Shown here one piece after another: positions 1 through 11,216 of a stretch of DNA of 64,000 nucleotides (position 1 is its first letter; each line of letters starts with the position of its first letter). A model generated the notes under the pieces. It saw only the letters and a program-made list of their open reading frames with translations, was not told where the DNA came from and ran no database searches. This DNA comes from Rhizophagus clarus (Eukaryota; Glomeromycota; Glomeromycetes; Glomerales; Glomeraceae): the NCBI GenBank assembly GCA_015698045.1, contig BLAL01000244.1, positions 558,001 through 622,000 of the forward strand, given 5' to 3'. The position numbers and the translations under genes were made by a program.

Positions 1-1557
1 AACATCACGAATAGATTGCACGACATCTTTCAATCGGCCACTATAGCCGGAAAGAGTCCATTTTGGTGATGAAAAAGGCGCAGAAATCTCCTTTTCGTTA
101 AAATTTGTGTCAAAGAAAGATTCTGGTTCTTTTCTTTGGGGTTCTTGATCTTTCTGCAACAAATCGATCTACATAATCGCGCAAAAATTGGCGCAACTTG
201 ATAATATAGTTAGTATAAAATCGAACAAAATTCTCGAAAAAAAAGAAACACTTACTGATGATGATCTCCATTTTAAATCTTTGACCACAATTAGATTTTC
301 GCTGGGATTTTCTGGATCAGTCTCCGAATCCTCCGGAGAATGATATAGGTTATTATCAAGGATCGGCTGTAGATCCGTACTCTGAAATTGTTTTATTAAT
401 TGGTCATCTGCTAATTGTAGACGTTTGATCATTTTGGATCGCTTTATTCGTTTCTGTATTAGAATATAAGTTAATACAAAGGGTAAATTACTTAATAATA
501 ATATTTAAAAAACTAACATCATATCGTCGAGCATTTGAATGCTTCCTTTTATCTTGTTCTTTATTATAAGCCGGTGATTTGTCTTTCTTTAGAAATCCCT
601 CACGACGATGACGATGGAGCGCGTGGATTATCTGGTAGATAACGCTTTCCGTAATTGGGAAAATGTTGGTATTGATATTCTCCATTATTATGGGAATGAT
701 TATATCATTGATAATATTTCGTTGTTGACTAAAAGTTTTGCTTAATTTGAGCTTGTTGATTTCCGGTAACTTGTCATATAGTCGAATAACTTCCCACTGT
801 AAATTATTAATATTAGCTAATAAATTAATAGCTTACAATAATTAATGAAAAGTTACTTACCCGCAAATCTTCTCTGAGATTCTTTGGCATGTCTTGTTTT
901 TTAAAATAGATTCTTGCGACATCTTCGCTAAAATTACTTTGATTTTCAGAACTTAGATTTTTAAAATTAGAATCTTCAGAATCATCACTATCCGAACTGC
1001 TGCTGGTTTCTGAAAGAGCTCGCGCTTTTCCTTTTTCTTTAACTCTTTTAGTCTTTCTTTTAGTCTTTTTGTCGCGCTTTTTCTTTCTATCACTATCGCC
1101 GACTCGTCCTTTTCTACCATTTTTTGTTTTTGGTGCATTTTTTGGTACGTTTTTGCTTCCGCCGGCTCGTTCTTTTCTAATATTTTTTGATTTTGGTGCG
1201 TTTTTCTGTACATTTTTCTGTACCTCATCATCGCTAGAGCCTACAATAACAATCGGTTCTTCCTCAGAATACGATGAACCCGTTATTCCATAAGGATTTT
1301 CCCCGGAACGCGATGAACCCGCTATCCTATAAGTATTCCTATCTGGCACGTCATTAGCTTCATTATCTTGGTTTATCTCTTTATTCACTACCTCTTCAAT
1401 ATAATCCGTAAGATATTTGACTTGCTGAGTAAAAGCTATTGATTATTTTGATAAAGGCAAAGAAATTTGGTAAGTTTTATAAAAAATAATATATTGTGTC
1501 GGTTATTCACTTACCCAAAAGTCCATCGAGTTCTTCTTGTCTTTGCTTATCAGCCAT
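1..1557 (-). CDS. gene B1: Plavaka-associated accessory protein (3' end beyond window)
   Basis: I infer exons at 1557-1515, 1435-861, 796-518, 453-256 and from 196 leftward, with introns of 79, 64, 64 and 59 bp (donors GTAAGT, GTAAGT, GTTAGT, GTAAGT). The start MADKQRQEEL is the first ATG that joins in frame across intron 1. Exon 2 encodes a low-complexity Ser/Asp/Glu stretch followed by a strongly basic Lys/Arg segment (a likely nuclear signal). Exon 3 (279 nt, same length as in B2) encodes the conserved block with IIHALHRHRR, and exon 4 the conserved LYHSPE and LKWRSS motifs. After LRQFLRDYVD the frame that matches B2 (PKWTLSGYSG) lies in another register, so there is either a frameshift or a different acceptor (GTTGCAG). 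Function is not recognised; a nuclear DNA-binding accessory role is inferred from its paralogues. No transposase is seen beside this copy. Confidence 0.7.
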
Positions 1558-1587
1558 ATTATTAGAAACTGGTTGCAAATAAAAAAA

Positions 1588-1785
1588 TAATTTATTGATT
1601 TTATTGATCTATTTATTGTTAATCTAACATACTCGATTAACTAAATAATAATAAAAAACAACAATTTATTGATCTATTCATTGTTAATCTAACATACCCG
1701 ATTAACTAAAATAAATAATAAAACAACAATTTATTGATCTATTTATTGTTTAATGTAACATACCGATTAACTAAAATAAATTAAA
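1588..1785. repeat. three tandem copies of a ~72-bp AT-rich unit
   Basis: The unit contains TTTATTGATCTATTTATTG followed by AATCTAACATAC and GATTAAC and recurs three times with few differences. It lies just upstream of the start of gene B1, so it could belong to that gene's control region. The remaining sequence to 2219 is AT-rich; the motif GTTTCGCAAC and its complement GTTGCGAAAC occur three times near 2020-2065. Confidence 0.7.
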
Positions 1786-2219
1786 ATTCATGACATTTGA
1801 TCATTTGAGTCTAATGAGTAATAATAAAAATAAAAAAATAAATCATGTATAGTTTAACATACCGGTCGATTTTGGTTTAATATACAAATAAAAGAAAAAA
1901 AAAAATAATGTCGTTTAATTTGATCTAACTCATTCAAATTCGATTTGAGTTTTAGCATGATAATCTAAAAATTGACAATTTACTTACTATACTTAAACTA
2001 ACATCCGATTAAAAAAATTTAGTTTCGCAACGGGTTTCGCAACGCCTGTTGCGAAACCTATCGCTTTCATCTCCATCAATATCACTCATTCACAATCTGA
2101 ACTTTGAGAGAAAACATTTGTTATTTTGATAATAAAGAAACTTTGATCACTATCAGATATCATAGCCGAACGACAAGAAAACGAAATTAGAGTGTAAATT
2201 CCTGCATTTATTAAATTAA

Positions 2220-2359
2220 AGCTGATTTCATAATGTACGGGACATATTTCTTGCCGAGAGTAACTCGGTAAAACTCGGTAGAGATCAAAATGAAATAAAT
2301 ACTATAACGCTATACTCGGATTAGTGCACCGAATCTAATATAATTTTATGAAATCAGCT
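2220..2359. mobile_element. small inverted-repeat element (MITE candidate)
   Basis: About 140 bp bounded by the inverted repeat AGCTGATTTCATAA at 2220-2233 and 2346-2359. The interior carries a short direct repeat ACTCGGTA. A target duplication could not be identified, so this could also be a simple hairpin. Confidence 0.45.
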
Positions 2360-2399
2360 ATAATAAAACTGTCAATATAAAATCAATCGGCATATTGTA

Positions 2400-2567
2400 A
2401 AACAAATCAAAAAAAAAATGTTGGGTTTAAGCCGGTCCAGAGAACTCACGGTACTTAAACTGACCGGTCCAGAGAACTCACGGTCAGCTAAATGTTCACA
2501 GCGAGGATTGAACCGAGGGCTGTAGATAAGATCTCCATTCCACAGACCAATCCACCACAGGAACATT
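2400..2567 (-). ncRNA. tRNA-like sequence, possible SINE or tRNA pseudogene
   Basis: On the minus strand a segment starting near 2567 has an A-box-like region (TGGTGGATTGG) and a good B-box match (GGTTCAATCC). The outer arms TGTTC/GAACA can pair, but the T stem does not fold, so it is not a functional tRNA. It is followed by two direct copies of CCGTGAGTTCTCTGGACCGG and a run of T. An RNA polymerase III derived SINE is the simplest reading. No target duplication was found. Confidence 0.4.
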
Positions 2568-2666
2568 GGTAGTAATAATTAAATGTCGATTTTAAATTAT
2601 TCAAATAAAAGTTTTGCGTATCCCAAATTTGATTGGTTGTAACCGTTTTATATAAGATAATCCAGT

Positions 2667-2735
2667 TTTTTCTTTCCGGTTATCGTTTATTTTTGTCGTT
2701 TTTTTCCTTCCGGTTATCGTTTATTTCTGTCGTTA
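2667..2735 (+). promoter_or_regulatory. duplicated promoter-like motif before the coiled-coil gene
   Basis: TTCCGGTTATCGTTTATTT occurs twice about 37 bp apart, each followed by CTGTCGTT or TTGTCGTT, immediately upstream of the inferred 5' UTR intron (2751-2823) of the coiled-coil gene. A regulatory role is inferred only from position and duplication. Confidence 0.35.
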
Positions 2736-2831
2736 TTTTCTACTTTGTCCGTAAGTTTGCTATATAACAATATAAATAATTGTGATAAAATTCGACTTTA
2801 TGTAAATTTTGCTTTATATTTAGGATCGATA

Positions 2832-3236
2832 ATGGGCCGCAAGCATAAAAACAATAGCTTTAAATACATCGTTCAAAGTAATGAACGGCTAAAACAAGAA
2901 AACGATTGTCTAAAACAAATGACAAATTATGCGACGGTTCGGAATATAGAAACTCAAAATAAAATCAAAACGCTGGAAGATTACAATAACGGGTTGATTG
3001 AACTTATTAAAATTCAAAAAGAAGCAAACGATTTCCAGCAACAGAAGATTGAAGTGATGGAGAGTCAGATAACTTTATTAAACAGACAAGTTACCGATGG
3101 TCCTCTACAGCCAACTCAACCAAAAGATTATGATAAGTCGGAATTTAGTAAGGCTTTAGCGTTAGCTTGCTCTATTAAGATAGACAAGGTAAAAAGTGAA
3201 GTGGCGGATGAAGATAAATTTTGCGAATTAGAATGA
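2832..3236 (+). CDS. small coiled-coil protein, 134 aa
   Basis: I choose the ATG at 2832 (MGRKHKNNSF) over the longer open frame from 2745, because a GTAAGT donor at 2751 and a TTTAG acceptor ending at 2823 mark a likely 73-bp intron in the 5' UTR. The protein is short and hydrophilic, with a predicted coiled coil over roughly residues 15-95 (repeats of ERLKQEND, NKIKTLED, QQQKIEVMESQ) and a Lys/Asp/Glu-rich tail. There is no signal peptide or membrane segment. It is convergent with the transposase at 3500-6562. I do not recognise a family. It could be a small host gene, or a fragment of an element-encoded coiled-coil protein; gene B3 also begins with a coiled coil, but the two are not obviously homologous. 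Confidence 0.55.
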   Translation: MGRKHKNNSFKYIVQSNERLKQENDCLKQMTNYATVRNIETQNKIKTLEDYNNGLIELIKIQKEANDFQQQKIEVMESQITLLNRQVTDGPLQPTQPKDYDKSEFSKALALACSIKIDKVKSEVADEDKFCELE

Positions 3237-3499
3237 AAATAATTTTTTCTTATATTTGTAATTAGCATTTAGTATATTATACAGTAATTATGAAAGGCCA
3301 AAATTGAGGGCAGTAAATAAAAAATTATTAATTATAATGAAAAACTGTCTGACATAATTTACGTAAAACCAATCAATCATATAACCGATTGATGACCCTA
3401 TTATAATATAATAATTATCAATATTGAAGCGAATTTGCATATTTGAAATTTTTATTTTCATTACACAATAAATAATACTGTTTATATAAATGAAAATTC

Positions 3500-6400
3500 T
3501 CACAAATGAAACTGCCGATTTATTGGAATTACAGCATTATATGTGATAGGATTCTTTTTACCAATTACAAACTCACTAGATACAAATCGGCTATACAAAT
3601 AATGAACTGGAATTACACAATCTCGTTCAACATTATAGAATTCATTTCGCCAAAGTTCAATATTTGAGCTTTTTTCATCATCAATTTTTGTGTAAAATCG
3701 GATTTGCTGGTTTGGTGCTGGTTTATACCATTTAATAAATGCTAATCGATGTGTTTTAAGTTTGCCCGAAATCCTCATTTTATGTTCAAAATAATATTGC
3801 ACCTGGCCGGGAAATAAATCAGTCGTTTCATTGTCCTGAATAAATTTTGCCAAAACGTTTGCATTTTTCAAGTATCGGGGTGCCATTGCTGATCCAAAAA
3901 TTTCTGCTGAAATCCTAACACGGGCAAATTGATCAACCATATTCGGTACGATAATTGAATCCGAACTGATTGATGTCAATTCAGCAATTGTTGCAAATTG
4001 CAAACCATAAGCATCATTATAATAATCGGTTAGGATTCGATAAACGTTATCAGGTAAAGTAACTCGAATTCTACATGGTGTAAGCATTTCTCCAGGAAAT
4101 GGTTCATCACCAACAACCGTATCATCAACTTCTTGGAAAAAAATTTTTCTAAATTGCCACAGCTCAGAAAATTCAAAATTGTCGTAGTCTGCTAAACTTC
4201 CAGAAGTTGCCCGTGGTTGTATTAGCTTTAAAGCTTCAGCAAGCTTAATATTATTTGATTGAGATGACACAAGACCATCAAGTCTCCAATGCCGCATGAT
4301 GATTCGCAGAAGTTCAGGTTCAATTTGACGGTGACTATTAGGAAAAGAACCTATCGGTATAGTGTTTAACTAATTATTAGTTTAAGCTTTATTAGTTAAA
4401 TAATAAATAAAAAAAGTCTGCATAATAATATTACCTAGAATTCCATTCATTCTTTCAAAAGAAAAACACCAGAAAGAATATAGTGGTCCATAATCCCGGC
4501 AACAATCGGCAATATGAAGACACAAGTGGAGATTTGGGGTGATCTTTTCCAGTCCATAGTTTTCCTCAATTAACGTTGCAACCTTGAACAAACGTTCATG
4601 AGCTTCGTTCAATATGTTATGGTCAATAATTCGACAAACCAGCAGAGAGCAAGCCCTAACGAAATTTCCCAAAATTTTTCGATCAGGTGAAGCGAGCAAA
4701 TCCCACATCAATGGGATAGCATAAATTAAAATAAATGTTTTCCATTGGTCGGCTGTGAAACCGGAAAATCCTTCTCCGGTTGCAATTTTGTTTGGAATGC
4801 GCCCCAAATCCGTGGGTGTTTTAATGTTTTTTGCTCGCTCTTCCATTTTTTCTAGATCATGCTTCGTAATCTTATTGCCATCAATCCATAATTTTTTGAT
4901 TATCCAATGGGCTATTCCGAGGAACAAGCAGTGCATCGGATCTACGATAAGGTGCCTTATCGGATTAAAATATGGCAATCGAAGTAGTTCGGTCCATCTA
5001 ACATGGGTCGAACTTACGTGACGTTTTCTTTCTTCTTCAGATCTACATAGCCTCCAATCCTCAGCATTCCGTCGATGTTCCTCCAAATCTCTTTCTACAA
5101 ACCAGTCGTCCATATCATCAAAGCCGCCAAAATTTAACTTATTTCCACTTGAGCCTGCTGCTTTATAACACCTATGACAGCTCACTAATGCTGATACATG
5201 TCCACAGAGTTTTCTCGCTGCAGGAATGTCATTCGAACAGCATATTAACGCCACTCTGATATTTTTTCCGGCAGCGGGAATCTCAATCCCATCCCAGAAC
5301 TCTAATAACTCATCAACAATCGGGGAGAGATAATGGTTAATTTTGTGTAACTTAACCTCGTTTGGCCCTGGTAGTAGGCCAAGTGTTAACATATTTTCTT
5401 TTTTGAATCTAATTTCACGTGGTAAGTTACAAATAACTCCATAAATCGCCCCACAACTGTACACGGATGATTCGAAAGGTTGAAACCAATCGAGATTGAT
5501 CATAATTCCCAAGTGGGAATCTGCAGCTTCTGGTGTAAAGTATGGGGCGCCTGAGGTGTCTGGAAAATTTTTCCAGATTTTACCATCGTAAATATCTGCT
5601 AATATTTCATTGTTGACATCCCGGTTGGTCCATTTTCGTAGTTGTTGCCTGAATTCTGTTCGCTGATACAAACTGTTTATTTGTATTTTTAAATTCGGCA
5701 ATGGAAATAACAATTTTGGACGTCTTTTGTTCTCAATAGTAAGAGGTACTTGCTCGGCCAATTCCGTTCCACAGGGTTTTCCTTTTGATTTCATTGGAAA
5801 TTCTATATGTGTACATTTGAATTCTTCTTTCGCAACAACATCAGCTATATTATATAAGGCATTACAGCTAGGACATACTGCATAAGTTTTTGATTGGTTG
5901 TCGATCTGTAACAGATTACTCGCACTATGCAAAGAAGATGGAAAATCCTTGAATCTCGTCTGATCAGCATCCATTAATGTTTGCCGGAAAAACTTAATCA
6001 AAGAATCTATTGCAACGTCCGACAAGCGAAATCTTGCTTGATACTTGAATATCCATATTAATATCCAAGAATCTGTAAAATTGACATTTGTATCGAGATA
6101 TTCAAATTCTAAACCATTTTCAGGTGCAACGAATTGTTCAACCGGAGTTTCATGGTCATTCAAAACCATATCATCGTCAATTGATCTATTGTTTTCATCA
6201 TTTCCTAAATTTTCATGCTGATTGACTTCCGGTTCTCGAAACTGGTCTTGTCTCCGTCTTTTTGGGGGGACAAAAATGGCAGAATCAGACCTATAATTGC
6301 TGTCAAATGGAATTGACCCTTGTTCTGTCCTTTTTTTTGAACTTGATAATCTTTCTGCAATCGGACCATGATGATCGATTTCTGGAGCGGTATGTGCTTG

Positions 6401-6562
6401 ATTATTGAATTTATTTCCGGGTAAAGAAGGGACAAAGCCGGAAACACTATATGCTAGACGTTGCTCTAGTTCCATATGACTTTTTCTGGTTCTTTCTTCA
6501 ACTTGTTTACCATCACATTTTTTACAATCACAGGGTACTGTGTTTCTAATTTTTGTAAACAT
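3500..6562 (-). CDS. Plavaka/CACTA transposase (tnp2-like), apparently intact, 992 aa
   Basis: Two exons, 6562-4435 and 4350-3500, join in frame across an 84-bp intron (donor GTAATA, acceptor CCGATAG) to give 992 codons. N-terminal CDCKKCDGK (residues 11-19) is typical of fungal tnp2-like transposases. KRRR at 101-104 is a likely nuclear signal. C230, C233, C250 and C264 can form a zinc site. Candidate catalytic acids are D358 (LDWFQPF), D445 (NDIPAARK) and E703 (FSFERMNG), with the conserved DPMHCLFLGI at 541-550. It would cut and join element ends in the nucleus. No frameshift or stop interrupts it, unlike the relic at 47571-50716, which shares the same intron position. Start chosen because the Cys motif follows directly and matches the relic's start. 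Whether it is expressed cannot be told from sequence. Confidence 0.85.
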
Positions 6563-7326
6563 GATGCGTATTTTTTATTCTTTGGTTCAAAAGCGTTTAA
6601 TGAAAAAAGTACAACATTTAAAATCTAATCTTTATTTATAAAATGCCGAGATAGACGCGTTTAATTTAAAATGCCGAGATAGACGCGTTTAGCTCAAATG
6701 CTTTTAATATGTACAAATCCGGTTTAATATACACTAATCGACTACTTCGATTTATTTGATATATATAATCTCATCGGAATAGACTATTATTGCTAAATGG
6801 CATGTGAAGGATAGGAAGTTTTACGGGGTATCAATAAAAATTAATACCAATCGGGCTATACTATGGCAGAACCAGAAAATTACCACGCGGTCTGTATCAA
6901 AATTGCTAAAGTCATGTGATTAAATTTTTGTTAAATTATGCTGCAACGCGAAACGACGCGCTTTATAGACTTAAGTCTTTATTTTATTGAATAATATTTT
7001 ATCTCTTTTTTAGTCCAAAATTTCAGTTCTTTTGAGTAAGTAGTAAAGTAAAATTCTGTCGTTTGGAAGTCTTTCGATGTAAAAACCCAGAGGCTTCCGG
7101 GCCTATTGCAGAAGTCTACCGGCAAAGCTTCCTAACGGAAATAGCTCTTCCGGAATTTTGGGTTCAGAAGCCTCGGGTAGAGCCTCGATGCTTAACCGAT
7201 ACATAACTTAATTTTTTTTTCAACATAACTTGCCAAATAGATATCATAAAAATAAGAATGACAGAACTAACATATATTTATAAATTTATAAATTTTATAC
7301 AAAAGTACAGTAACATTTAATTAGAA
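6563..7326. promoter_or_regulatory. divergent spacer between transposase and gene B2
   Basis: This 764-bp spacer must hold both promoters. It contains a direct repeat of AAAATGCCGAGATAGACGCG at about 6641 and 6668 near the transposase start. A G+C-rich stretch lies at 7085-7195, with inverted copies of GAGGCTTC/GAAGCCTC. No other gene is seen in it. Confidence 0.45.
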
Positions 7327-10234
7327 ATGTATAAACCAGGAACCACAAATTTGGAATCAGAATCGGAACAAGGTACATTATAGGGTATATCGTGTAATTT
7401 CGCTTATTGTACCCTGCACAACCCGATTCGCTGTTTATGTCAATTAATTAACTACACAATTGATAGAATTAAACCAAAGGGGCACTCGAGTCCATGATGG
7501 TTCTGATTCTGATTCTGATTCTGGTTCTAATTCTAGACCGGAAGATAACTCGGAAGAACAACGGCCAAATCCTTCCAAAAAATATCTACATATGTCCGAA
7601 TTGCGCAAAGATATGAGAGATGCGTTGCGGGTAAATAAAAACTCTCACTGTATTTTACTTATAAGTTTACTGATAATAATACTATTTTTAGCGAGATTTG
7701 TTTTGGAATCTAGCAAGGTTACCACAGGAATTTCAACTCGACATAGAGAAGACTTTCGAATCGCAAAAAGACCTCGTAGTAAAAACGATTGTTCCGAACT
7801 TAATGAAAACTCTCGATCTATACACCTATCCTATAGCGGAATGTGTCGTGTATGAGATGATACACCAAAGGCACCGATACCAGAGAGACATTCTCCGCAA
7901 TAAAGAGAAGCCACAAGATGAAAGGAAGAGGGTGGCGAGACAGAAGCATTCAAATTCACGACGATTAGAGGTAAATATTTGTTATATTTTACTGGTTTAC
8001 AGGTAATCGTTATTTATTTACGAGTTTTATAAATAGAAAAAGAGAAGGAGATCAAAGACAATAGCTAAATTAAAGAACCTCAAAGATCCGTTGATCGAAC
8101 AGTTCAAGGATGAAGAACTATTACCAATCGTCAGAGATAATGGCTATCACAGTCCCGAATTTTCATCAGAAGATGAAGTCGATGAGAAAAATAAAATTGT
8201 TGTACGTAACCTGAGGTGGCGGTCGAGCACAGTAAGTGAATTTATTGAAATGTTTTACATAAATTTAGCATATTGATAATTAATTTTTTTAAAAAAACAA
8301 AAAGTTGCGCCGATTTTTATATTATGTAGACAAAAATACAAAAAGTGGTATTAAAAAACGAGAACGGGTGTATAGGCCTAGCGAGTATGTTGAAGAAGCA
8401 GCGCCATCGGATGCGCCAGATATACTTCTCCGCGAATTAGATTTTTGAATTGCCGAAATATACGGCAGCCATGCCGAATCCGAATTGACGTAACCGTAAT
8501 TATTTTAACAGGCGTAATGCATTTTGACAGACATAATGCATTTTGACGGATGTAATGCATTTTGACGGACGTAATGCATTTTAACAGACGCAATGCATTA
8601 TGCCATTTTTTAACAGTTTAGTTATGTTAACGTAAAAAACGTTAAATTAATTTTTTTTATTATTAAACGAATTAACATTTATTTTGTTATTAAAAACGTT
8701 AAATTAATATTTTTAACGTTTTTTTGTTATTAAAAACGTTAAATTAATATTTTTAACGTTTTTTGTTATTAAAAACGTTAAATTAACATTTTTAACGTTT
8801 TTTTATTATTAAAAACGTTAAATTGACGTTTTTAACGTTTTTATTATTAAAAACGTTAAATTGACGTTTTTAACGTTTTTATTATTAAAAACGTTAAATT
8901 GACGTTTTTAACGTTTTTTTATTAAAAACGTTAAATTGACGTTTTTAACGTTTTTTTATTATTAAAAACGTTAAATTGACGTTTTTAACGTTTTTATTAT
9001 TAAAAACGTTAAATTGACGTTTTTAACGTTTTTATTATTAAAAATGTTAAATTAACATTTTTTTTAAACATTTTTATTATTTTAAAAAACATTAATTTAT
9101 GTTTTTTTATCAAATTGAAATAAATCTTACTTATGTTTATGTGTAATTCTGCAATTTTACCGTGACTCACCCGCGACTCACCCGCGATAATGTAATATTT
9201 ATAATATACTAAACACTCGCGACTCACCCGCGACTCACCCGCCAACTCACTCGCAACATTACTAAACACTTTGATGTAAGACACTATAATTTTATCGTGA
9301 GAGCGTTTTTTTTGTTATTAAAAACATTAATTAATTAACGTTTTAATTAACGTTTTTTTTTGTTATTAAAAACATTAATTAATTTTGTTATTAAAATCGT
9401 TAATTAATTAATGTTTTTTTTATTATTAAATTGTTAATTAATTAACATTTTTTTTGTTATTAAAATCGTTAATTAATTAACATTTTTTTGTTATTAAAAT
9501 TGTTAATTAATTAACGTTTTTTTGTTATTAAAAATGTTAATTAATTAACGTTTTTTTGTTATTAAAAATGTTAATTAATTAACGTTTTTTGGTTATTAAA
9601 AATGTTAATTAATTAACGTTTTTTTGTTATTAAAAATGTTAATTAATTAACGTTTTTAACATTTTTTTATTATTATTAACGTTTTTAACATTTTTTATTA
9701 TTATTAATATTTTTAACATTTTTTATTATTAAAAACGTTAAATTAGCGTTTGTTTTTAACTTTTTTGTTATTAACCGTTTTTTGTTATTAAAAACGTTAA
9801 ATTAACGTTTGTTTTTAACTTTTTTTTATTAAAGAGCATTAAAAAATGTTAAATTAATATTTTTAACGCTTTTTTTTTATTAAAATGCATAAAAAATGTT
9901 AAATTAACGTTTTTAACATTATTTTTTATTAAAATGTATTTGTGGATTTGAAAAATGATCGGATCATCAGATGATCAAATCCGATTTCGACATAGTTTGG
10001 CATTTCGGCAAATTACGTCTGTATAAATACAATACGGCTGTAAAAATATAATACGGCATTACATCAAAAAAAAAATTCATGCCGAAATTAATTACGGCGT
10101 ATTTTTACAGACGTAATGCCGAAACCGTAATTAATTCGCGGAGAAGTATAGCGCCAGAATGGACCAAATCGGGTTACGATGGCCCATTGAAGAAACCGAC
10201 TACAAAAGCGATCAACAAATATATAAATAAATAA
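7327..10234 (+). pseudogene. gene B2: Plavaka accessory protein, last exon split by an insertion
   Basis: Inferred exons are 7327-7372, 7467-7630, 7692-7970, 8037-8231 and 8305-8420 resuming at 10159-10234. Without the 8421-10150 insertion and one target copy they give 876 nt (291 aa) ending at TAA. As it stands, reading runs into the insertion and stops at 8446-8448, replacing the last 25 residues. An acidic Ser/Asp repeat (DSDSDSGSNS) comes first; then the exon-3 block with MIHQRHRYQRD and KHSNSRR; then the basic KKRRRSK, NGYHSPEF and RNLRWRSST; then LRRFLYYVD; the lost tail holds APEWTKSGYDG. Intron positions and the 279-nt exon 3 match B1. Likely a nuclear, DNA-binding partner of the adjacent transposase (inferred). 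The truncated product may keep the basic blocks. Confidence 0.8.
8421..10150. mobile_element. 1730-bp non-autonomous DNA element inserted in gene B2
   Basis: Inverted termini TATACTTCTCCGCGAATTA are at 8421-8439 and, reversed, at 10132-10150. The target duplication GCGCCAGA is perfect (8413-8420 and 10151-10158). Removing the element and one duplicate restores the gene B reading frame and the conserved PEW motif. The interior has no gene: subterminal copies of GACGTAATGC and its complement, then arrays of AACGTT-containing units (about 40 bp at 8690-9060, about 34 bp at 9300-9660), with a G+C-richer CGACTCACCCG repeat between them (9165-9255). An 8-bp duplication fits hAT, P or KDZ-like superfamilies; the TATA start is not the usual hAT end, so I leave it unclassified. 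Confidence 0.9.
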
Positions 10235-11216
10235 ATCTTGTTAATTCGGAGACATTTTATAGAACCACAATATAAATAAATAAATAAATAAATAAATCTA
10301 TATATAAATTTGTGACATTTTATATTTATTTGTTTTTGTTTTTTCTTATTTAATCTAATTTATTTATTTAATTGTTGTGATTAATCGTTACATAAATGAT
10401 CAAATAGAAAAAAGAAATCTAAACTAAGAAACTAATCTATTAAATCCAAAATGTAAAATCCCCCCGAAGAAAGAGACCGTCAGCCGAGTATGTTAATACT
10501 GTAGAGCTATGACCTACAGCCACCACAACAAACCTATAAAGAAACGTAAAGGAACTATGTAACTATTGATGTCAAAGGTATCAGTCCGATAACGGGACAG
10601 CCAATAGCCCGCGTGAAGGTAATGATATGTGAATTTATGCAGCAAATCACGTGATTAAGTAAAATATTTGTCACCAGTGTCACGCCTCTCTTCTTACTTT
10701 TTCTGTTAATAAAATCCTATTTGTCACGCAATTATTTGCCACAAAAGTAATTTCTTAATGTCGTAATGCGGGCCAAAAATCTTTATAAATCGGACAAACT
10801 ACCACGTTTTAGACGACCCCTAATATGGAAATAAGCACATTTTTTTGTTTACAAAAGTTTCCGACTGACATACAGACCGAAAGATGGTAATCGGCGTTCT
10901 TTTTGGCTTTTGGGCCTTCGTTTTGGCGCGTTTTATTTTGCTTATTTTTTTTTGTTATTTGACGTGTGAAATATCAAGTCGAAGGCGTAAACCAAGGTAA
11001 TGCACAAGTCACGTCATTAATAAAGCTGAATTTCACAGTTCACAGTTTACTGTAAACAACCTCTGGATAAACCACTTTTAATCAAATCTGCAAAATACCT
11101 TGTGGTATACAAAACTCCTTCATTGGTCAGTTATTCAGCTATTCGAAATTATATTTAATTGTTTTCGTTCTTAAGATTTATTCCCGATTTTTATTTTATT
11201 TTCAGCAATAGAAACT
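10235..11216. other. no gene recognised
   Basis: The start is an AAAT-rich stretch that may be the 3' UTR of gene B2. From about 10450 the sequence is closer to balanced in composition but has no open frame, terminal repeat or RNA gene that I can support. Confidence 0.5.

Larger units (their letters stand above)
3237..10500. mobile_element. Plavaka-type (CACTA superfamily) element, copy 2; ends not resolved
   Basis: The block has the same two-gene plan as the complete element at 47236-57009: transposase on minus, gene B on plus, separated by a ~760-bp spacer. Outer limits are approximate. I searched both flanks by eye for matching CACTA-like inverted termini and a 3-bp duplication and did not find a convincing pair. 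Subterminal sequence at 3375-3412 resembles the ATCAATCGG repeats of the small MITEs at 14472 and 61037. G+C here is visibly higher than in the surrounding DNA, in keeping with a younger copy. A 1.73-kb element is nested at 8421-10150. Confidence 0.6.

Noticed and set aside
2490..2567. Functional tRNA gene
   Set aside because: The T stem does not pair and the anticodon arm is imperfect despite box matches.
3237..3500. CAGTAATTATG near 3281 as the left terminus of Plavaka copy 2
   Set aside because: No matching inverted copy or 3-bp duplication could be found on the right side (10.2-11.2 kb).
8620..9660. CRISPR-like array in the regularly spaced AACGTT repeats
   Set aside because: No unique spacers, the units themselves vary, the DNA is eukaryotic, and the array lies inside a transposon with clear ends.
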